From the NCBI RefSeq assembly GCF_900105385.1, contig NZ_LT629772.1:1612001-1676000 (forward strand): a stretch of 64,000 nt of DNA, written 5' to 3'. Under the pieces are notes generated by a model. That model saw only the letters and a list, made by a program, of their open reading frames with translations. It did no database searches and had not been told where the DNA came from. The DNA comes from Microlunatus soli. GTDB lineage: Bacteria; Actinomycetota; Actinomycetes; Propionibacteriales; Propionibacteriaceae. Numbering within the stretch: the first letter of the stretch is position 1; each line of letters opens with the position of its first letter. A program made the translations under genes and the position numbers. Below are positions 33,015 to 42,573 of the stretch, piece after piece.

Positions 33015-33986
33015 ATGGCAAGTTCGCGGAGCTCGTCGCCGGCGACCGAACTGGAGGTCGGCCCGTACGCGGTGCGGATCTCCAACCCGGACCGGGTCTA
33101 TTTCCCTGCCCGCGGGGAGACCAAGCTCGATCTGGCCAACTACTACCTGAGTGTCGCCGACGGCATCGTCAACGCACTGCGGGAACGGCCCTGCATGCTG
33201 CACCGATTCCCGACCGGGGTGTCCGGGGAAAAGGTGCATCAGAAACGCATCCCGCACGGCGCACCGCCCTGGGTCGAAACCGTCCGGGTCGAATTCCCGC
33301 GCTACAACAGGCACGCCTATGAGTTGTGCGTCACCGATCCTGCGCAGGTGATCTGGGCGGTCCAGATGTCGACAGTCGAATTCCACCCCTGGAACTCCCG
33401 CCGGGCCGACACCGAGCAGCCGGACGAATGGCGGATCGATCTCGATCCGATGCCGGACTGCGATTTCGACACCGTACGGGCGGTGGCCCACGTCGCGCAC
33501 GAGGTGCTGGACGAACTCGGTGCCACCGGTTGGCCGAAGACCTCCGGCGGGTCGGGAATGCACATCTACGTCCGGATCCCGCCCGACCACGGTTTCTCCG
33601 AGGTCCGACGGGCCGCGCTGGCGTTTGCCCGCGAGGTGGAGCGGCGAACCCCCGAACGGGCCACCACCACCTGGTGGCGCAAGGACCGCGATCCGGCAAA
33701 ACTGTTCATCGACTACAACCAGAACGCCCGCGATCACACGATCGCTGCGGCCTATTCGGTGCGCGGCAATCCCGAGGGTACGGTGTCGGCACCGCTGCGT
33801 TGGGACGAGATCGACGACGCGCTGCCGGCCGACTTCACCATCGCGACCATGCCGTCCCGGTTCGCCGAGCTGGGTGATCTGCATGACGGGATCGACGACG
33901 CCGTGTTCGCGATCGACGAATTGCTCGACTGGGCCGATCGCGACGAACGTGACGGCGCCGAGACCCCACCCGAACCGGAGAGTTGA
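33015..33986 (+). CDS. LigD-type primase-polymerase (PolDom), stand-alone
   Basis: 323 aa, the length of single-domain Prim-PolC/LigD-PolDom proteins. Catalytic carboxylates are in EWRIDLDPMPDCDFD and in KLFIDYNQNARDHT; SGGSGMHIYVRIP holds the nucleotide-contact Ser/His; YSVRGNPEGTVSAPL is a family block. It can add ribo- or deoxyribonucleotides in end-joining or excision repair. Neither a ligase nor Ku gene is next to it; instead the 5-formyl-THF cyclo-ligase gene overlaps its stop. Ligase and nuclease domains are absent from this protein. Confidence 0.93.
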   Translation: MASSRSSSPATELEVGPYAVRISNPDRVYFPARGETKLDLANYYLSVADGIVNALRERPCMLHRFPTGVSGEKVHQKRIPHGAPPWVETVRVEFPRYNRHAYELCVTDPAQVIWAVQMSTVEFHPWNSRRADTEQPDEWRIDLDPMPDCDFDTVRAVAHVAHEVLDELGATGWPKTSGGSGMHIYVRIPPDHGFSEVRRAALAFAREVERRTPERATTTWWRKDRDPAKLFIDYNQNARDHTIAAAYSVRGNPEGTVSAPLRWDEIDDALPADFTIATMPSRFAELGDLHDGIDDAVFAIDELLDWADRDERDGAETPPEPES

Positions 33987-34639
33987 TCAACATCGTGCCG
34001 ATGATGTGGCCACCGCAGTCCGAGGCCGATGTGGCCGCGATCACCGACGCGAAGAAGGCCCTGCGGCGGGCAGTGCTGGTGCGACGGCGTGCCCGGCCCG
34101 ACGACGAACGTGCCGCCCTGGACCACGCTCGCTTCGACCGGCTCCGGGATTTCATCGCCGGACGGCTGCCGAAATCGGTTGCCTGCTACGTCTCCGAACC
34201 TCCCGAACCCGCAACCCTGCAACTGATCGCCTGGTTCGCCGCCCAGGATGTCCCGATCTTGTTGCCGGTGATCACCGAACCGACAGATCATGATCAACTG
34301 TTCGGCGAACCGGACTGGGCGCCGTACGACGGCCCGGAGTCGCTGCACCGTGGCCGATTGTCGATCATCGAGCCGACCGGCAACCCACTCGGACCGACGG
34401 CGCTCGCCGAGGCCGACCTGATCATCGTCCCCGGGTTGGCCGGCGGTGTCGACGGCCGACGTCTCGGTCGCGGCGGCGGCTGGTACGACCGGGCGTTGCA
34501 ACACATCGGCCCCGGGGCCGTCGTGGTGATGCTGCTCAACGACGACGAGGTCGTCGAGGTGATCCCCAGCCACGGCTGGGACCGTCGGGTCGACGTGATC
34601 ATCACCCCGACCCGTGTGATCGCCGGCACCCGACGGTGA
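33983..34639 (+). CDS. 5-formyltetrahydrofolate cyclo-ligase
   Basis: Up to 218 aa. The ATP/folate signature is complete: VDGRRLGRGGGWYDRAL near the C-terminus and LIIVPGLAGG. It converts 5-formyl-THF to methenyl-THF, recycling a stored one-carbon unit. The start is uncertain: TTG 33983 overlaps the PolDom stop (TTGA), while GTG 33995 and ATG 34001 are also possible; GGAGAG lies next to 33977. The N-terminal ADVAAITDAKKALRRAVLVR is conserved in the family. Confidence 0.9.
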   Translation: MINIVPMMWPPQSEADVAAITDAKKALRRAVLVRRRARPDDERAALDHARFDRLRDFIAGRLPKSVACYVSEPPEPATLQLIAWFAAQDVPILLPVITEPTDHDQLFGEPDWAPYDGPESLHRGRLSIIEPTGNPLGPTALAEADLIIVPGLAGGVDGRRLGRGGGWYDRALQHIGPGAVVVMLLNDDEVVEVIPSHGWDRRVDVIITPTRVIAGTRR

Positions 34640-34659
34640 AGGGCTCTCCGCAGAGCCCT
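34640..34659 (+). terminator. Short hairpin after the cyclo-ligase gene
   Basis: AGGGCTCT (34640-34647) and AGAGCCCT (34652-34659) form an 8-bp perfect stem with a 4-base CCGC loop, immediately after the TGA. No T-tract follows. Confidence 0.5.
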
Positions 34660-34744
34660 CTGCGACGCTGTCCACAAGAAATCCGCGAGGCGACTCCCCG
34701 GTCCGCTAGTTTGCTGTCAACGATTCTCGAAAGGGAAGTTGGAG

Positions 34745-35539
34745 ATGCGCATTCTGGCCAGGGTCGGCGGTTCGCTGCTGATCTTCATCGGCGTGCTGGC
34801 GATTGCCGTGGCCATTGTGACGATGAAATTCATCGGCAAGGACAACACGATCATGATGGATCCCCGGACGGTCAGCACCGCCGGACCGGCCGTCACAACG
34901 GGCAAGGGCCTGCTGTCCTATTACGACACCACCCTGACCGTGCAGGTGAAGGCGAAAGATCCGAAGGCGAAGGTCTGGATCGGTATCGCTCATCAGGACG
35001 ACCTGTCCAGCTACCTGGCCGACAAGTCGCGGGCCGAGATCATTTCGTATCAGTACCCGGATCAGATCGGGATCAACAACTACCGGGGCGTCGACAACGA
35101 TCTCGTGGCACCGGCACAGCTGGACTGGTGGGTCGCCTCGGCGAAGGGCACCGGATCGGCGCAGCTTTCCTGGCCGATGCGCAACGCCGCCTACGGCGCG
35201 GTGATCATGAATCAGAACGGCAGTCGGAAGTTCTCCGGTGACGTCGGCCTCGGGCTTCAAATCAAGGGCGTCTTCGAGACCGCCGAGCTGGCCGGTCTGG
35301 GCGGGTTGATCGGTATCCTGCTCGGAATCGGGGTCTTCATCGCCACCCGCCCGCGACGTCGACCGACACCGGACCCCACGATCGGCTCGACTCCAGCCGA
35401 CGCCGGCCAGACCCCAGGCTCGAGCGCTTCGGCGGGTTCGGACCCGGCGACGGACGCAGACCCTGGACCGCAGCCATCGGCCTCTCCGACGACGGCCCGA
35501 CCTCCGTCGACCGAGTCCGATCCGGCAGGAGGCCGATGA
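34745..35539 (+). CDS. Two-pass membrane protein of unknown function
   Basis: 264 aa from the ATG at 34745 (GGGAAG 7 bases upstream). It has an N-terminal membrane helix (about 6-27), an external beta-rich domain of about 140 residues (VWIGIAHQDDLSSYLADKS; WWVASAKGTGSAQLSW), a second membrane helix (about 182-202), and a Pro/Ser/Thr/Asp-rich cytoplasmic tail. I recognise no family. Its stop overlaps the next gene (ATGA), a lipoprotein, so the two products probably work together at the cell envelope. Confidence 0.75.
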   Translation: MRILARVGGSLLIFIGVLAIAVAIVTMKFIGKDNTIMMDPRTVSTAGPAVTTGKGLLSYYDTTLTVQVKAKDPKAKVWIGIAHQDDLSSYLADKSRAEIISYQYPDQIGINNYRGVDNDLVAPAQLDWWVASAKGTGSAQLSWPMRNAAYGAVIMNQNGSRKFSGDVGLGLQIKGVFETAELAGLGGLIGILLGIGVFIATRPRRRPTPDPTIGSTPADAGQTPGSSASAGSDPATDADPGPQPSASPTTARPPSTESDPAGGR

Positions 35540-36513
35540 TCATGCTCCGACGGATCTGCGCGATCGCAACCGCATGCGTGATCGCCGCCCTCACCGGATG
35601 TGTCCAGATCCCGCAGCGCGTCACCGGAACGACCGATCCCCGCCCCTCGATGACGGGCGCCACTGCGACCAAGCTGGTCAAACGCTACATCGCCCTCGAC
35701 AACGCGGCTTGGGAGAAGCTGGACCCGTCGCGGCTGAGCGAGACAGCCACAGGACCCGAGTTGGCGCGACAGGGCCATCTGATGACCATACAGAAACGGA
35801 TCGGGGGCAAGGACAGACCACCCCACCTGCCCACGGATGCCCGCTACACCGTCACCTCGACACCCGGCGGACACTACCCCGCATTGGCTGTGATCAGCGG
35901 CTTCGCCGAGGCGGAGGACGCTCCGGACAGCTTCTATCTGGCCGAGCGGGCGTCCGCTGCCGACCCCTGGTTGATCAGCTACTCCGCCGGGGAGGACCTC
36001 AATACCTTCCTGCCCGCTGTCGACAAGCGTGAACGGATGTTCAAACCCGTCGGCGCGAAGACCAAGATCAACGGCGTCACCGCCGGCAGGATCACCGACC
36101 TGCTCACTGACGCGCTGCGGCAGCCGACGGCAAAGGTATCCAAGCGTTTCGTCGCCAACGACTCTTTCAACGACGCGAAAGCCGTGCCCCTGGACAAGAA
36201 GGAGAGTGCCCACCAGAAGCGGACCTTCGACTACATCAGTGTCCCGTGGCAGCAGGCCTACCGGACCGGCAAGGGTGATCTGATCGTGTTTGGCGCCTTC
36301 ACGCGCACCACCCGCTATGACTACCTCGACGACTACTACACCTACTTCAAGAGCGGCTATGAGAAGAAGCTGCTCCCGGGAAAGTACAGTTCGCTCACGT
36401 ACACCAGTTACTGTCGATATGCGTTGCGCGTTCCGAAGAAGGGAAAATTCGCCGTGCAGCACATGGTGTGGTCCCTGGACGATCTGACCGGCAGCGACTA
36501 CACCAGCTATTGA
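35536..36513 (+). CDS. Lipoprotein of unknown function
   Basis: 325 aa. The signal peptide ends in a lipobox, ALTGC (Cys22). The mature protein has no named domain that I can identify; it has a mixed alpha/beta pattern with an NTF2-like opening (ATKLVKRYIALDNAAWEKLD) and Tyr-rich C-terminus (YDYLDDYYTYFKSGYEKK). It is translated from an ATG inside the stop of the two-pass membrane protein. The pair is bracketed by a hairpin upstream and the aldo/keto reductase downstream and so is probably its own transcript. Confidence 0.75.
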   Translation: MIMLRRICAIATACVIAALTGCVQIPQRVTGTTDPRPSMTGATATKLVKRYIALDNAAWEKLDPSRLSETATGPELARQGHLMTIQKRIGGKDRPPHLPTDARYTVTSTPGGHYPALAVISGFAEAEDAPDSFYLAERASAADPWLISYSAGEDLNTFLPAVDKRERMFKPVGAKTKINGVTAGRITDLLTDALRQPTAKVSKRFVANDSFNDAKAVPLDKKESAHQKRTFDYISVPWQQAYRTGKGDLIVFGAFTRTTRYDYLDDYYTYFKSGYEKKLLPGKYSSLTYTSYCRYALRVPKKGKFAVQHMVWSLDDLTGSDYTSY

Positions 36514-36683
36514 CTCATTCGGCGTGCGCCGCGCTGACGCCGGCAGCATCCCAAGCCCTGGCAAGAGCATTGCGGTGCGGACCGATCCGGCGAAGGATGG
36601 TGCCTGGTCCCACGCCGACGCAGCCGGCTAACGCATAGCCCGGAAGCGGATCGACGACTCAACGCGATGAGGAGCAACGAGAG

Positions 36684-37661
36684 ATGACGGTGGACGTAGT
36701 ACGCCTCGGCGACAGTGGTTTGCAGGTCTCGGAGATCACCCTCGGGTGTATGAGTTTCGGCGGCGGTTCCGGACGGCACAGCTGGGCGTTGGACGAGGAC
36801 GCCAGCCGAGTGATCATCAAGCAGGCCCTGGACGCAGGCATCACTACCTTCGACACCGCCAATGTCTATTCGACGGGGCGTTCGGAGGAGATCACCGGCA
36901 AGGTCCTCGGCGAGCTCGCCGACCGTGACGACATCGTCGTCGCCACCAAGGTGCACGGCGAGATGCGGCCCGGACCGTACGGGCACGGCCAGTCCCGCAA
37001 GGCGATCCTGGCCGAGATCGACAACAGCCTGCGCCGACTCAACATGGACTACGTCGACCTCTACCAGATCCACCGCTTCGACGCCGAGGTGCCGATGGAG
37101 GAGACGATGGAGGCACTGCACGACGTCGTCAAGGCCGGCAAGGCCCGCTACATCGGCGCCTCGTCGATGTGGACCTGGCAGTTCCAGGAGCTGCAGAACG
37201 TAGCCGAGGCGAACAGCTGGACGCCGTTCATCTCGATGCAGAACCACTACAACCTGCTCTACCGCGAGGAGGAGCGGGAGATGATGCCGTACTGCGCCGC
37301 GACCGGCGTCGGCGTCATCCCGTGGAGTCCGCTGGCCGGCGGCCGACTGGCCCGGGACTGGGGCGTCCGCGGCACCGCGCGCTCGGAGCAGAGCGAGCGC
37401 AAGGCGTCCCCGACCAACGCGTCGGACAAGTCGATCCACGAGGCGGTCACCAAGATCGCCACAGAGCGTGGCGTGCCGCGGGCCGGCGTCGCCCTCGCCT
37501 GGATGCTGAGCAAGCCGTACGTGCACTCACCGATCATCGGCGCGACCAAGCCCGAGCAGCTCACCGAGGCACTCACCAGCGTGGACATCGCCCTCGATGA
37601 TCACGAGATCGAGGAACTGGAGGCCGCCTACACCCCGCGTGCGATCCAGGGCCACCAGTAG
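36684..37661 (+). CDS. Aldo/keto reductase
   Basis: 325 aa TIM-barrel oxidoreductase. The catalytic residues are D and Y in FDTANVYSTGRSEEI, K in VVATKVHGEM and H in LYQIHRFDAEVPMEE; NADP contacts follow at IPWSPLAGGRLAR and PIIGATKPEQLTEAL. It reduces aldehydes or ketones; the subgroup (YdhF/Tas/general stress GSP69-like) has broad specificity. The ATG has GAGCAACGAGAG upstream. It stands alone, followed by a GC-rich hairpin. Confidence 0.94.
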   Translation: MTVDVVRLGDSGLQVSEITLGCMSFGGGSGRHSWALDEDASRVIIKQALDAGITTFDTANVYSTGRSEEITGKVLGELADRDDIVVATKVHGEMRPGPYGHGQSRKAILAEIDNSLRRLNMDYVDLYQIHRFDAEVPMEETMEALHDVVKAGKARYIGASSMWTWQFQELQNVAEANSWTPFISMQNHYNLLYREEEREMMPYCAATGVGVIPWSPLAGGRLARDWGVRGTARSEQSERKASPTNASDKSIHEAVTKIATERGVPRAGVALAWMLSKPYVHSPIIGATKPEQLTEALTSVDIALDDHEIEELEAAYTPRAIQGHQ

Positions 37662-38049
37662 ATTCCGCTGAGATGTCCCCTCGCCGGAGCGTTCCAGCGG
37701 GAACGTTCCGGCGTCAGGGATTGAGCCGATGCTCCCAGCCCTGTCGCCGCCAGGCGAAGTCGGAGTTGATCAGCGTCGCATCGGTTGACCGTCAACGCAA
37801 TGATCGAGCGACCTACGAGTCGCGGCGTGTCGATGATCAGGACGCGTGAACAGGACAACCGCATCGTAGGTCACTCAGGACAGGTCCGCCACGTTCGACG
37901 ACCGGCGGTCTCCCAACTCCGCTGCCGTCGCGTGCCGAGAACCGGCTGCCCAGCCAGCCGGAGGCGACCCGCGATCATCGTGTTCACGCCATGAGTGCTT
38001 CTCGTAGACGATCTCGGTCGTCGTGGTTCAGCGCTCGTTCGCGCCGCAG
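37662..38049. other. 388-base stretch: hairpin only
   Basis: The only structure I see is at 37682-37713: CGCCGGAGCGTTCC and GGAACGTTCCGGCG pair over 14 bp with one G-U pair and an AGCG loop, starting 20 bases after the aldo/keto reductase stop. The rest holds no frame with a recognisable product. Confidence 0.5.
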
Positions 38050-38298
38050 CTATTGAGGTTGGACAATCGCGTGCCGCCGGCTGCGCACGATCCGGACAAG
38101 TTTGAGCACCGCCTGATGCACCAACACCCCAGCCAGGGTATTGGCCAGTCCCAGGGCTGCTGCCTCCGCGAGACCTTGCGGCGACATGGGGATGTCTGCA
38201 AGCAGCAGCAGGACCGGCCAACCGATCGTGCCCGCGACCAAGGTCAAACGCCACCAGCGCCCGAGGACTGCTCCGAACAAGATCATGGTGGGAATCAC
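38050..38298 (-). CDS. Small two-helix membrane protein
   Basis: 82 aa. The GTG start at 38298 has GAGGAG 5 bases upstream, which is a strong signal. Two hydrophobic stretches (about 3-34, ILFGAVLGRWWRLTLVAGTI and on, and 42-66) are separated by a short loop, and the C-terminus is basic (RIVRSRRHAIVQPQ). No family is recognised; it resembles small holin-like or YrdB-type integral proteins only in layout. Confidence 0.6.
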   Translation of the reverse strand: MIPTMILFGAVLGRWWRLTLVAGTIGWPVLLLLADIPMSPQGLAEAAALGLANTLAGVLVHQAVLKLVRIVRSRRHAIVQPQ

Positions 38299-38509
38299 TG
38301 CTACTCCTCAACCGAGAGCGATCGCCTGAGGCCCGAGTTTACCGCCGCGCACGAAGGAGTCTGCGACCACGACGACGCTGCGCACACCCCTCCACACCAC
38401 ACGGCAATGGCGTGACAGGCGTTTCCTCGGAGGCGTTCCTGCGTTGTGCCGGGTCCAGATTCGAAGGGGGTCGAATCTCCGGCCTCAGCGAACCGTCGAG
38501 CGGATATCG

Positions 38510-39001
38510 ATGGATGTCATGCAAACGACTACTGGATCGTCCTCGCGAGCCACCGCTGCCTTCCAGCGCATCATTGCCGCGACTGTCGTCGCGGTCATGG
38601 CGGCCGTGATGGACGTGGTCTTCGCGGCCCCTGCCCATGCCGATGGATGGTGCAAGGAGTTCATCGGCGGCTCGAACGACGACACTGCCACGGGGTACAG
38701 CTACGGACCCGACGGGTCCAAGCGGGGATACGTGACCTGGAGTTCCGACGGCGAACGCCTGCGCGTCGTCGACACCTCGTCGAACGGCCGGCGGATCGTT
38801 GCACTCTTCAGCTATTGCGTGAACGGGACCTGGCACGACACGCTCTACCGCGACAGCGGACCGAACGAGGGCCCGATCGACGTGGAGAAGTACGACTTCG
38901 ACTTCGCCGAAGGCCGCGCCATCACTTTTCAGCCCTGCGAGATCAGGATGGCGTCGAAAACGCTCTACAACTGCGGGGTCAAGGGATTGGTGCACGCCTG
39001 A
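38510..39001 (+). CDS. Small secreted protein of unknown function
   Basis: 163 aa. A signal peptide runs to FAAPAHADGW with probable cleavage after AHA. The mature 120 residues contain four cysteines (WCKEF, SYCVNG, QPCEIR, YNCGVKG), probably in two disulfides, and a beta-rich pattern (KRGYVTWSSDGERLRVVDT). It looks like the actinobacterial group of small exported proteins without known function. The start may be ATG 38510 or 38519; both keep the signal peptide. Confidence 0.65.
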   Translation: MDVMQTTTGSSSRATAAFQRIIAATVVAVMAAVMDVVFAAPAHADGWCKEFIGGSNDDTATGYSYGPDGSKRGYVTWSSDGERLRVVDTSSNGRRIVALFSYCVNGTWHDTLYRDSGPNEGPIDVEKYDFDFAEGRAITFQPCEIRMASKTLYNCGVKGLVHA

Positions 39002-39071
39002 GAACAGGTACGGCTTCGCCACCCAGCATCATCGGTCGGCGAGCTGGAGGCCGACAACGACGCCACACCGG

Positions 39072-39770
39072 TCAGCTGGTGCGGTCTCCGGGACGCAGGG
39101 CGGCGAAGGGGTCGGTGATCGCCAGGCTGCGGTCGGCGAATCGGAACAGCGCCGCGGGACGTCCGCCACCGCCTCGGGAGGGTGCCGTGCGGCCGGTCGG
39201 CTCGAGTTGGCCGCGCCGTTGCAGCACCCGCTGCAGGTTGGTCGCCGACACATCGCGACCCAGCGCGGCCGAGTAGATGTCGCGTAGCTGGGCGATGGTG
39301 AACTCCTCCGGAGCCAGCCCGAAGCCGAGGTTGCTGTAGGAGAGCTTTCGTTGCAGCCGCTCGATCGCCGACGTGACCACCGAGGCATGATCGAACGCCA
39401 TCGGCGGCAACTCCCCCGCCCTGATCCAGGCCGCATTCTCCGGCAGTTGCGGCTCGGCGGTGCTCGGCACCAGCCCCAGGTACGCCGTCGCGATCGTGCG
39501 TTGGAACGGGTCCCGATCCGGGTCGCTGCGGGTTTCCAACTGCTCCAGGTGGGCGATCTCGTCCAGGTCGACCTTGGTCGCCAGATGGCGGGCGACGCAG
39601 GCGCCCAGTGACTCATCGATCGCCAGTGGTCCGCTGGGCAGAGCCCAGGCCCCGTCGTACGGGTCACGGACCCGCTGCCAGGCCAGCACGGTCAGCTCGG
39701 AATCCGTGATCTTGAACACAACGGCCACCGCTTCGTGTCGATAGGTGGGCGCTGCGCTCGATCTGACCAC
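39072..39770 (-). CDS. nrtR: NrtR, Nudix-related regulator of NAD synthesis
   Basis: 232 aa. The N-terminal 150 residues are a Nudix-fold domain (EAVAVVFKITDSELTVLAWQR, ALPSGPLAIDES), with the Nudix box degraded, as in NrtR proteins that bind ADP-ribose without hydrolysing it. The C-terminal domain is the winged HTH (FTIAQLRDIYSAALGRDVSA, NLQRVLQRRGQLEPTG). The divergent neighbour is nadA, and a matching inverted repeat lies between. NrtR represses NAD genes and is released by NAD-derived ligands, so this pairing is near-diagnostic. Start GTG 39770. Confidence 0.92.
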   Translation of the reverse strand: MVRSSAAPTYRHEAVAVVFKITDSELTVLAWQRVRDPYDGAWALPSGPLAIDESLGACVARHLATKVDLDEIAHLEQLETRSDPDRDPFQRTIATAYLGLVPSTAEPQLPENAAWIRAGELPPMAFDHASVVTSAIERLQRKLSYSNLGFGLAPEEFTIAQLRDIYSAALGRDVSATNLQRVLQRRGQLEPTGRTAPSRGGGGRPAALFRFADRSLAITDPFAALRPGDRTS

Positions 39771-39794
39771 GACCTGATGCTACCGTCGATCCTA

Positions 39795-39817
39795 GTTTTC
39801 GACTATGAGGCGAAAAC
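39795..39817. promoter_or_regulatory. NrtR operator
   Basis: GTTTTCG (39795-39801) and CGAAAAC (39811-39817), a perfect 7-bp inverted repeat with 9-base spacer, 19 bases before the nadA start and 25 from that of nrtR. Its place between nrtR and nadABC makes it the expected operator. Confidence 0.7.
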
Positions 39818-39835
39818 CTGACTACGGGAGATTCT

Positions 39836-40864
39836 GTGACCATCATCGAGTCGGTCAACCGCTACGACACCGGCGACGGAGCATTGCCGCCGGACTTCGC
39901 CGATTGGACCAGCTGGCAGCGCGAAGTGCACGAGCTGGCCCGGCGCAAGGACGCTGTCGTGCTTGCGCACAACTACCAGCTGCCACAGATCCAGGACGTT
40001 GCCGATCATGTCGGTGACTCGCTGGCCCTGTCCCGGCTGGCAGCCTCGGCCGAGGCGTCCATGATCGTTTTCGCCGGCGTGCATTTCATGGCCGAGACCG
40101 CGAAGATCCTCTCGCCGGACAAGAAGGTACTCATCCCCGATGCTCGGGCCGGCTGCTCGCTGGCCGACACCATCACCGCCGACCAGCTGCGGGCCTGGAA
40201 GGCCGAGCATCCCGGTGCGGTCGTGGTCGCCTATGTCAACACCACGGCCGAGGTGAAGGCGGAGTCCGACATCTGCTGCACCTCCTCCAACGCCGTCGAG
40301 GTCGTCGAGTCGGTCCCGGCCGATCAGGAGGTGTTGTTCCTGCCCGACATGTTCCTGGCCGCACACGTGAAGCGGAAGACCGGTCGCAGCAACATCCACA
40401 ACTGGATGGGCGAATGCCACGTGCACGCAGGGATCTCGCCGCAGGACCTGGAGGCCGCGGTCCATGCCGACACCGATGCCGAGCTCTACGTGCATCCCGA
40501 GTGTGGCTGCTCCACTTCGGCGCTGTGGATGACCACCGTCGGCGACATTCCGGCCGAGCGGACCCACATCCTGTCCACCGGAGCGATGCTGGACGAGGCT
40601 CGCAGCAGCACAGCCCGCAAGGTGCTGGTAGCGACAGAGGTCGGGATGCTGCACCAGCTGCGTAGGGCCAATCCGGGCACCGACTTCCAGCCGGTCAACC
40701 CGCAGGCCTCCTGCCGGTTCATGAAGATGATCACACCGGAGAAGTTGATCAATTCGCTGCGCAACGAGACCGACGAGGTACGAGTCGCCCCGGACGTCGC
40801 GGATCGTGCCCGGCAGGCCGTCGAGCGAATGGTCGCGATCGGTCGCCCCGGCGGTGGGGAGTGA
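39836..40864 (+). CDS. nadA: Quinolinate synthase NadA
   Basis: 342 aa. Three cysteines that hold the [4Fe-4S] cluster are in [22 protein letters not shown] and [12 protein letters not shown]. NadA condenses iminoaspartate with dihydroxyacetone phosphate to quinolinate. The GTG start at 39836 follows GGGAGA. It overlaps nadB (GTGA) and is the first gene of a nadA-nadB-nadC operon under NrtR. Confidence 0.97.
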   Translation: MTIIESVNRYDTGDGALPPDFADWTSWQREVHELARRKDAVVLAHNYQLPQIQDVADHVGDSLALSRLAASAEASMIVFAGVHFMAETAKILSPDKKVLIPDARAGCSLADTITADQLRAWKAEHPGAVVVAYVNTTAEVKAESDICCTSSNAVEVVESVPADQEVLFLPDMFLAAHVKRKTGRSNIHNWMGECHVHAGISPQDLEAAVHADTDAELYVHPECGCSTSALWMTTVGDIPAERTHILSTGAMLDEARSSTARKVLVATEVGMLHQLRRANPGTDFQPVNPQASCRFMKMITPEKLINSLRNETDEVRVAPDVADRARQAVERMVAIGRPGGGE

Positions 40865-42573
40865 CCATGAGCGCTCCTGAACTCCCCACCCGATTGCGGA
40901 TCGACCCCGCCAGTGATCACGATGAGGCCGACGTGATCATCGTCGGCGGCGGCGCTGCAGGGATGGCGGCCGCGATCCGACTGCTGGCTGCCGGTCGTCG
41001 GGTCACCATGATCACCAAGGGAACGCTCGGCGACGGATCGACGGCCTGGGCGCAGGGCGGCATGGCGGCGGTGACCGCACCGACCGACAGCCTCACCGAC
41101 CATCTCGCCGATACCCTGGTCGCCGGTGCCGGTCTCTGCGAGCCGGACCAGGTGGCCGAGCTGGTCGCCGCCGCACCTTCGGCGATCAACCGGATGATCA
41201 CTCTCGGCGCCGTGTTCGACCGCGACACCGAGGATCGGCTGGCGCTGGGGCTGGAGGGTGGCCACCATCGTCGTCGGATCGTGCACGCCGGCGGCGACGC
41301 CAGTGGCGCCGAAGTGGCGCGTGCTCTGGCTGCCGCACTGACCACCGGTGAGCGCACCTCCGAGCTGCTGACGGTGATCGTCGGCACGGCCGTCGACGTG
41401 ATCACCGATGACACCGGCAGCGTCCGCGGTCTGTGGCTGATCGACACCGACGGCGAGGTCGTGCAGCTGCTGGCCGACGCCGTGGTGTTGGCCACCGGGG
41501 GCATCGGGCAGGCCTGGACCACGACCAGCAACCCGACCACCGCAACGGGTGACGGTCCGGGTATCGCGCTGAGAGCCGGCGCGGTGATCCGCGATCCGGA
41601 ATTCGTCCAGTTCCATCCGACGGTGCTCGCGGTCCCGTCCGCGCATCGTCGAGCCGGCGACCGCGGAGTGTTGATCTCCGAGGCGGTCCGCGGCGAGGGG
41701 GCGCGGCTGGTGGACCGCCGCGGAAATCTGATCATGGAAGGCCGGCATCCGTTGGCCGATCTGGCGCCACGGGATGTGGTCGCCTCGGCCATCCATGCCG
41801 ATCTGCTCGCCAGCGGTGAGGATCATGTTTTCCTGGACGGTGTCGGCCTCGGCGCCGATGTCTGGCACCGACACTTCCCCACCATCCTCAGCCTCTGTCG
41901 AGAACGCGGAGTCGACCCGGTCAGCGAACCGATCCCGATCCGCCCCGCCGAGCACTACTTCTGTGGCGGTGTGCTCGCAACCCTCGACGGGATCACCACG
42001 GTCCCCGGTCTGTACGCGATCGGCGAGGTCGCCTCGACCGGCGTCCAAGGCGCCAATCGGCTGGCTTCCAACAGTCTGACCGAGGCGTTCGTCGCCGGTG
42101 ACCGGCTCGGGGTGCTGTTGTCCGTGCCCACCGCGGAGCAGGATGCGAAGATCACCGTCACGGCCGCGGCACTGCGCTACCAGACCGGGCTGGACCATGA
42201 TCAGCAGCCGATCGATCCGGTACGACGCGGATCGCTGATCGCAGCCGATCAGCGACCGGCCGTCACCGAAGCCATCACTCGCGGTGCGGGCGTGCTGCGC
42301 TCCGGCGACGGGCTGCTCGAGCTGCAGCGGAGCCTGGCCGGTCTGCGGGACACTGACCGGCCCGCGTCGGCCGCGGACGTCGAAACCACCAACCTGGCGA
42401 CGATCGGAGCTCTGGTGGCAACGGCTGCCCTGGCCCGTACCGAAAGCCGCGGCTGTCATCGACGTTCCGATCATGATCGACCGTTGCCGCAATGGCAACG
42501 GCACAGCCATCTGGTGCTGGACCGGTCGGGTCGACTGGTCGGCACCGGTCAGTCCGAGGCGGTGGCGGCATGA
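40861..42573 (+). CDS. nadB: L-aspartate oxidase NadB
   Basis: 570 aa from GTG 40861 (or 568 from ATG 40867). FAD site: [21 protein letters not shown]; substrate/FAD elements: [31 protein letters not shown] and [17 protein letters not shown]. It oxidises aspartate to iminoaspartate for NadA. It ends in an ATGA overlap with nadC. Confidence 0.96.
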   Translation: MTMSAPELPTRLRIDPASDHDEADVIIVGGGAAGMAAAIRLLAAGRRVTMITKGTLGDGSTAWAQGGMAAVTAPTDSLTDHLADTLVAGAGLCEPDQVAELVAAAPSAINRMITLGAVFDRDTEDRLALGLEGGHHRRRIVHAGGDASGAEVARALAAALTTGERTSELLTVIVGTAVDVITDDTGSVRGLWLIDTDGEVVQLLADAVVLATGGIGQAWTTTSNPTTATGDGPGIALRAGAVIRDPEFVQFHPTVLAVPSAHRRAGDRGVLISEAVRGEGARLVDRRGNLIMEGRHPLADLAPRDVVASAIHADLLASGEDHVFLDGVGLGADVWHRHFPTILSLCRERGVDPVSEPIPIRPAEHYFCGGVLATLDGITTVPGLYAIGEVASTGVQGANRLASNSLTEAFVAGDRLGVLLSVPTAEQDAKITVTAAALRYQTGLDHDQQPIDPVRRGSLIAADQRPAVTEAITRGAGVLRSGDGLLELQRSLAGLRDTDRPASAADVETTNLATIGALVATAALARTESRGCHRRSDHDRPLPQWQRHSHLVLDRSGRLVGTGQSEAVAA

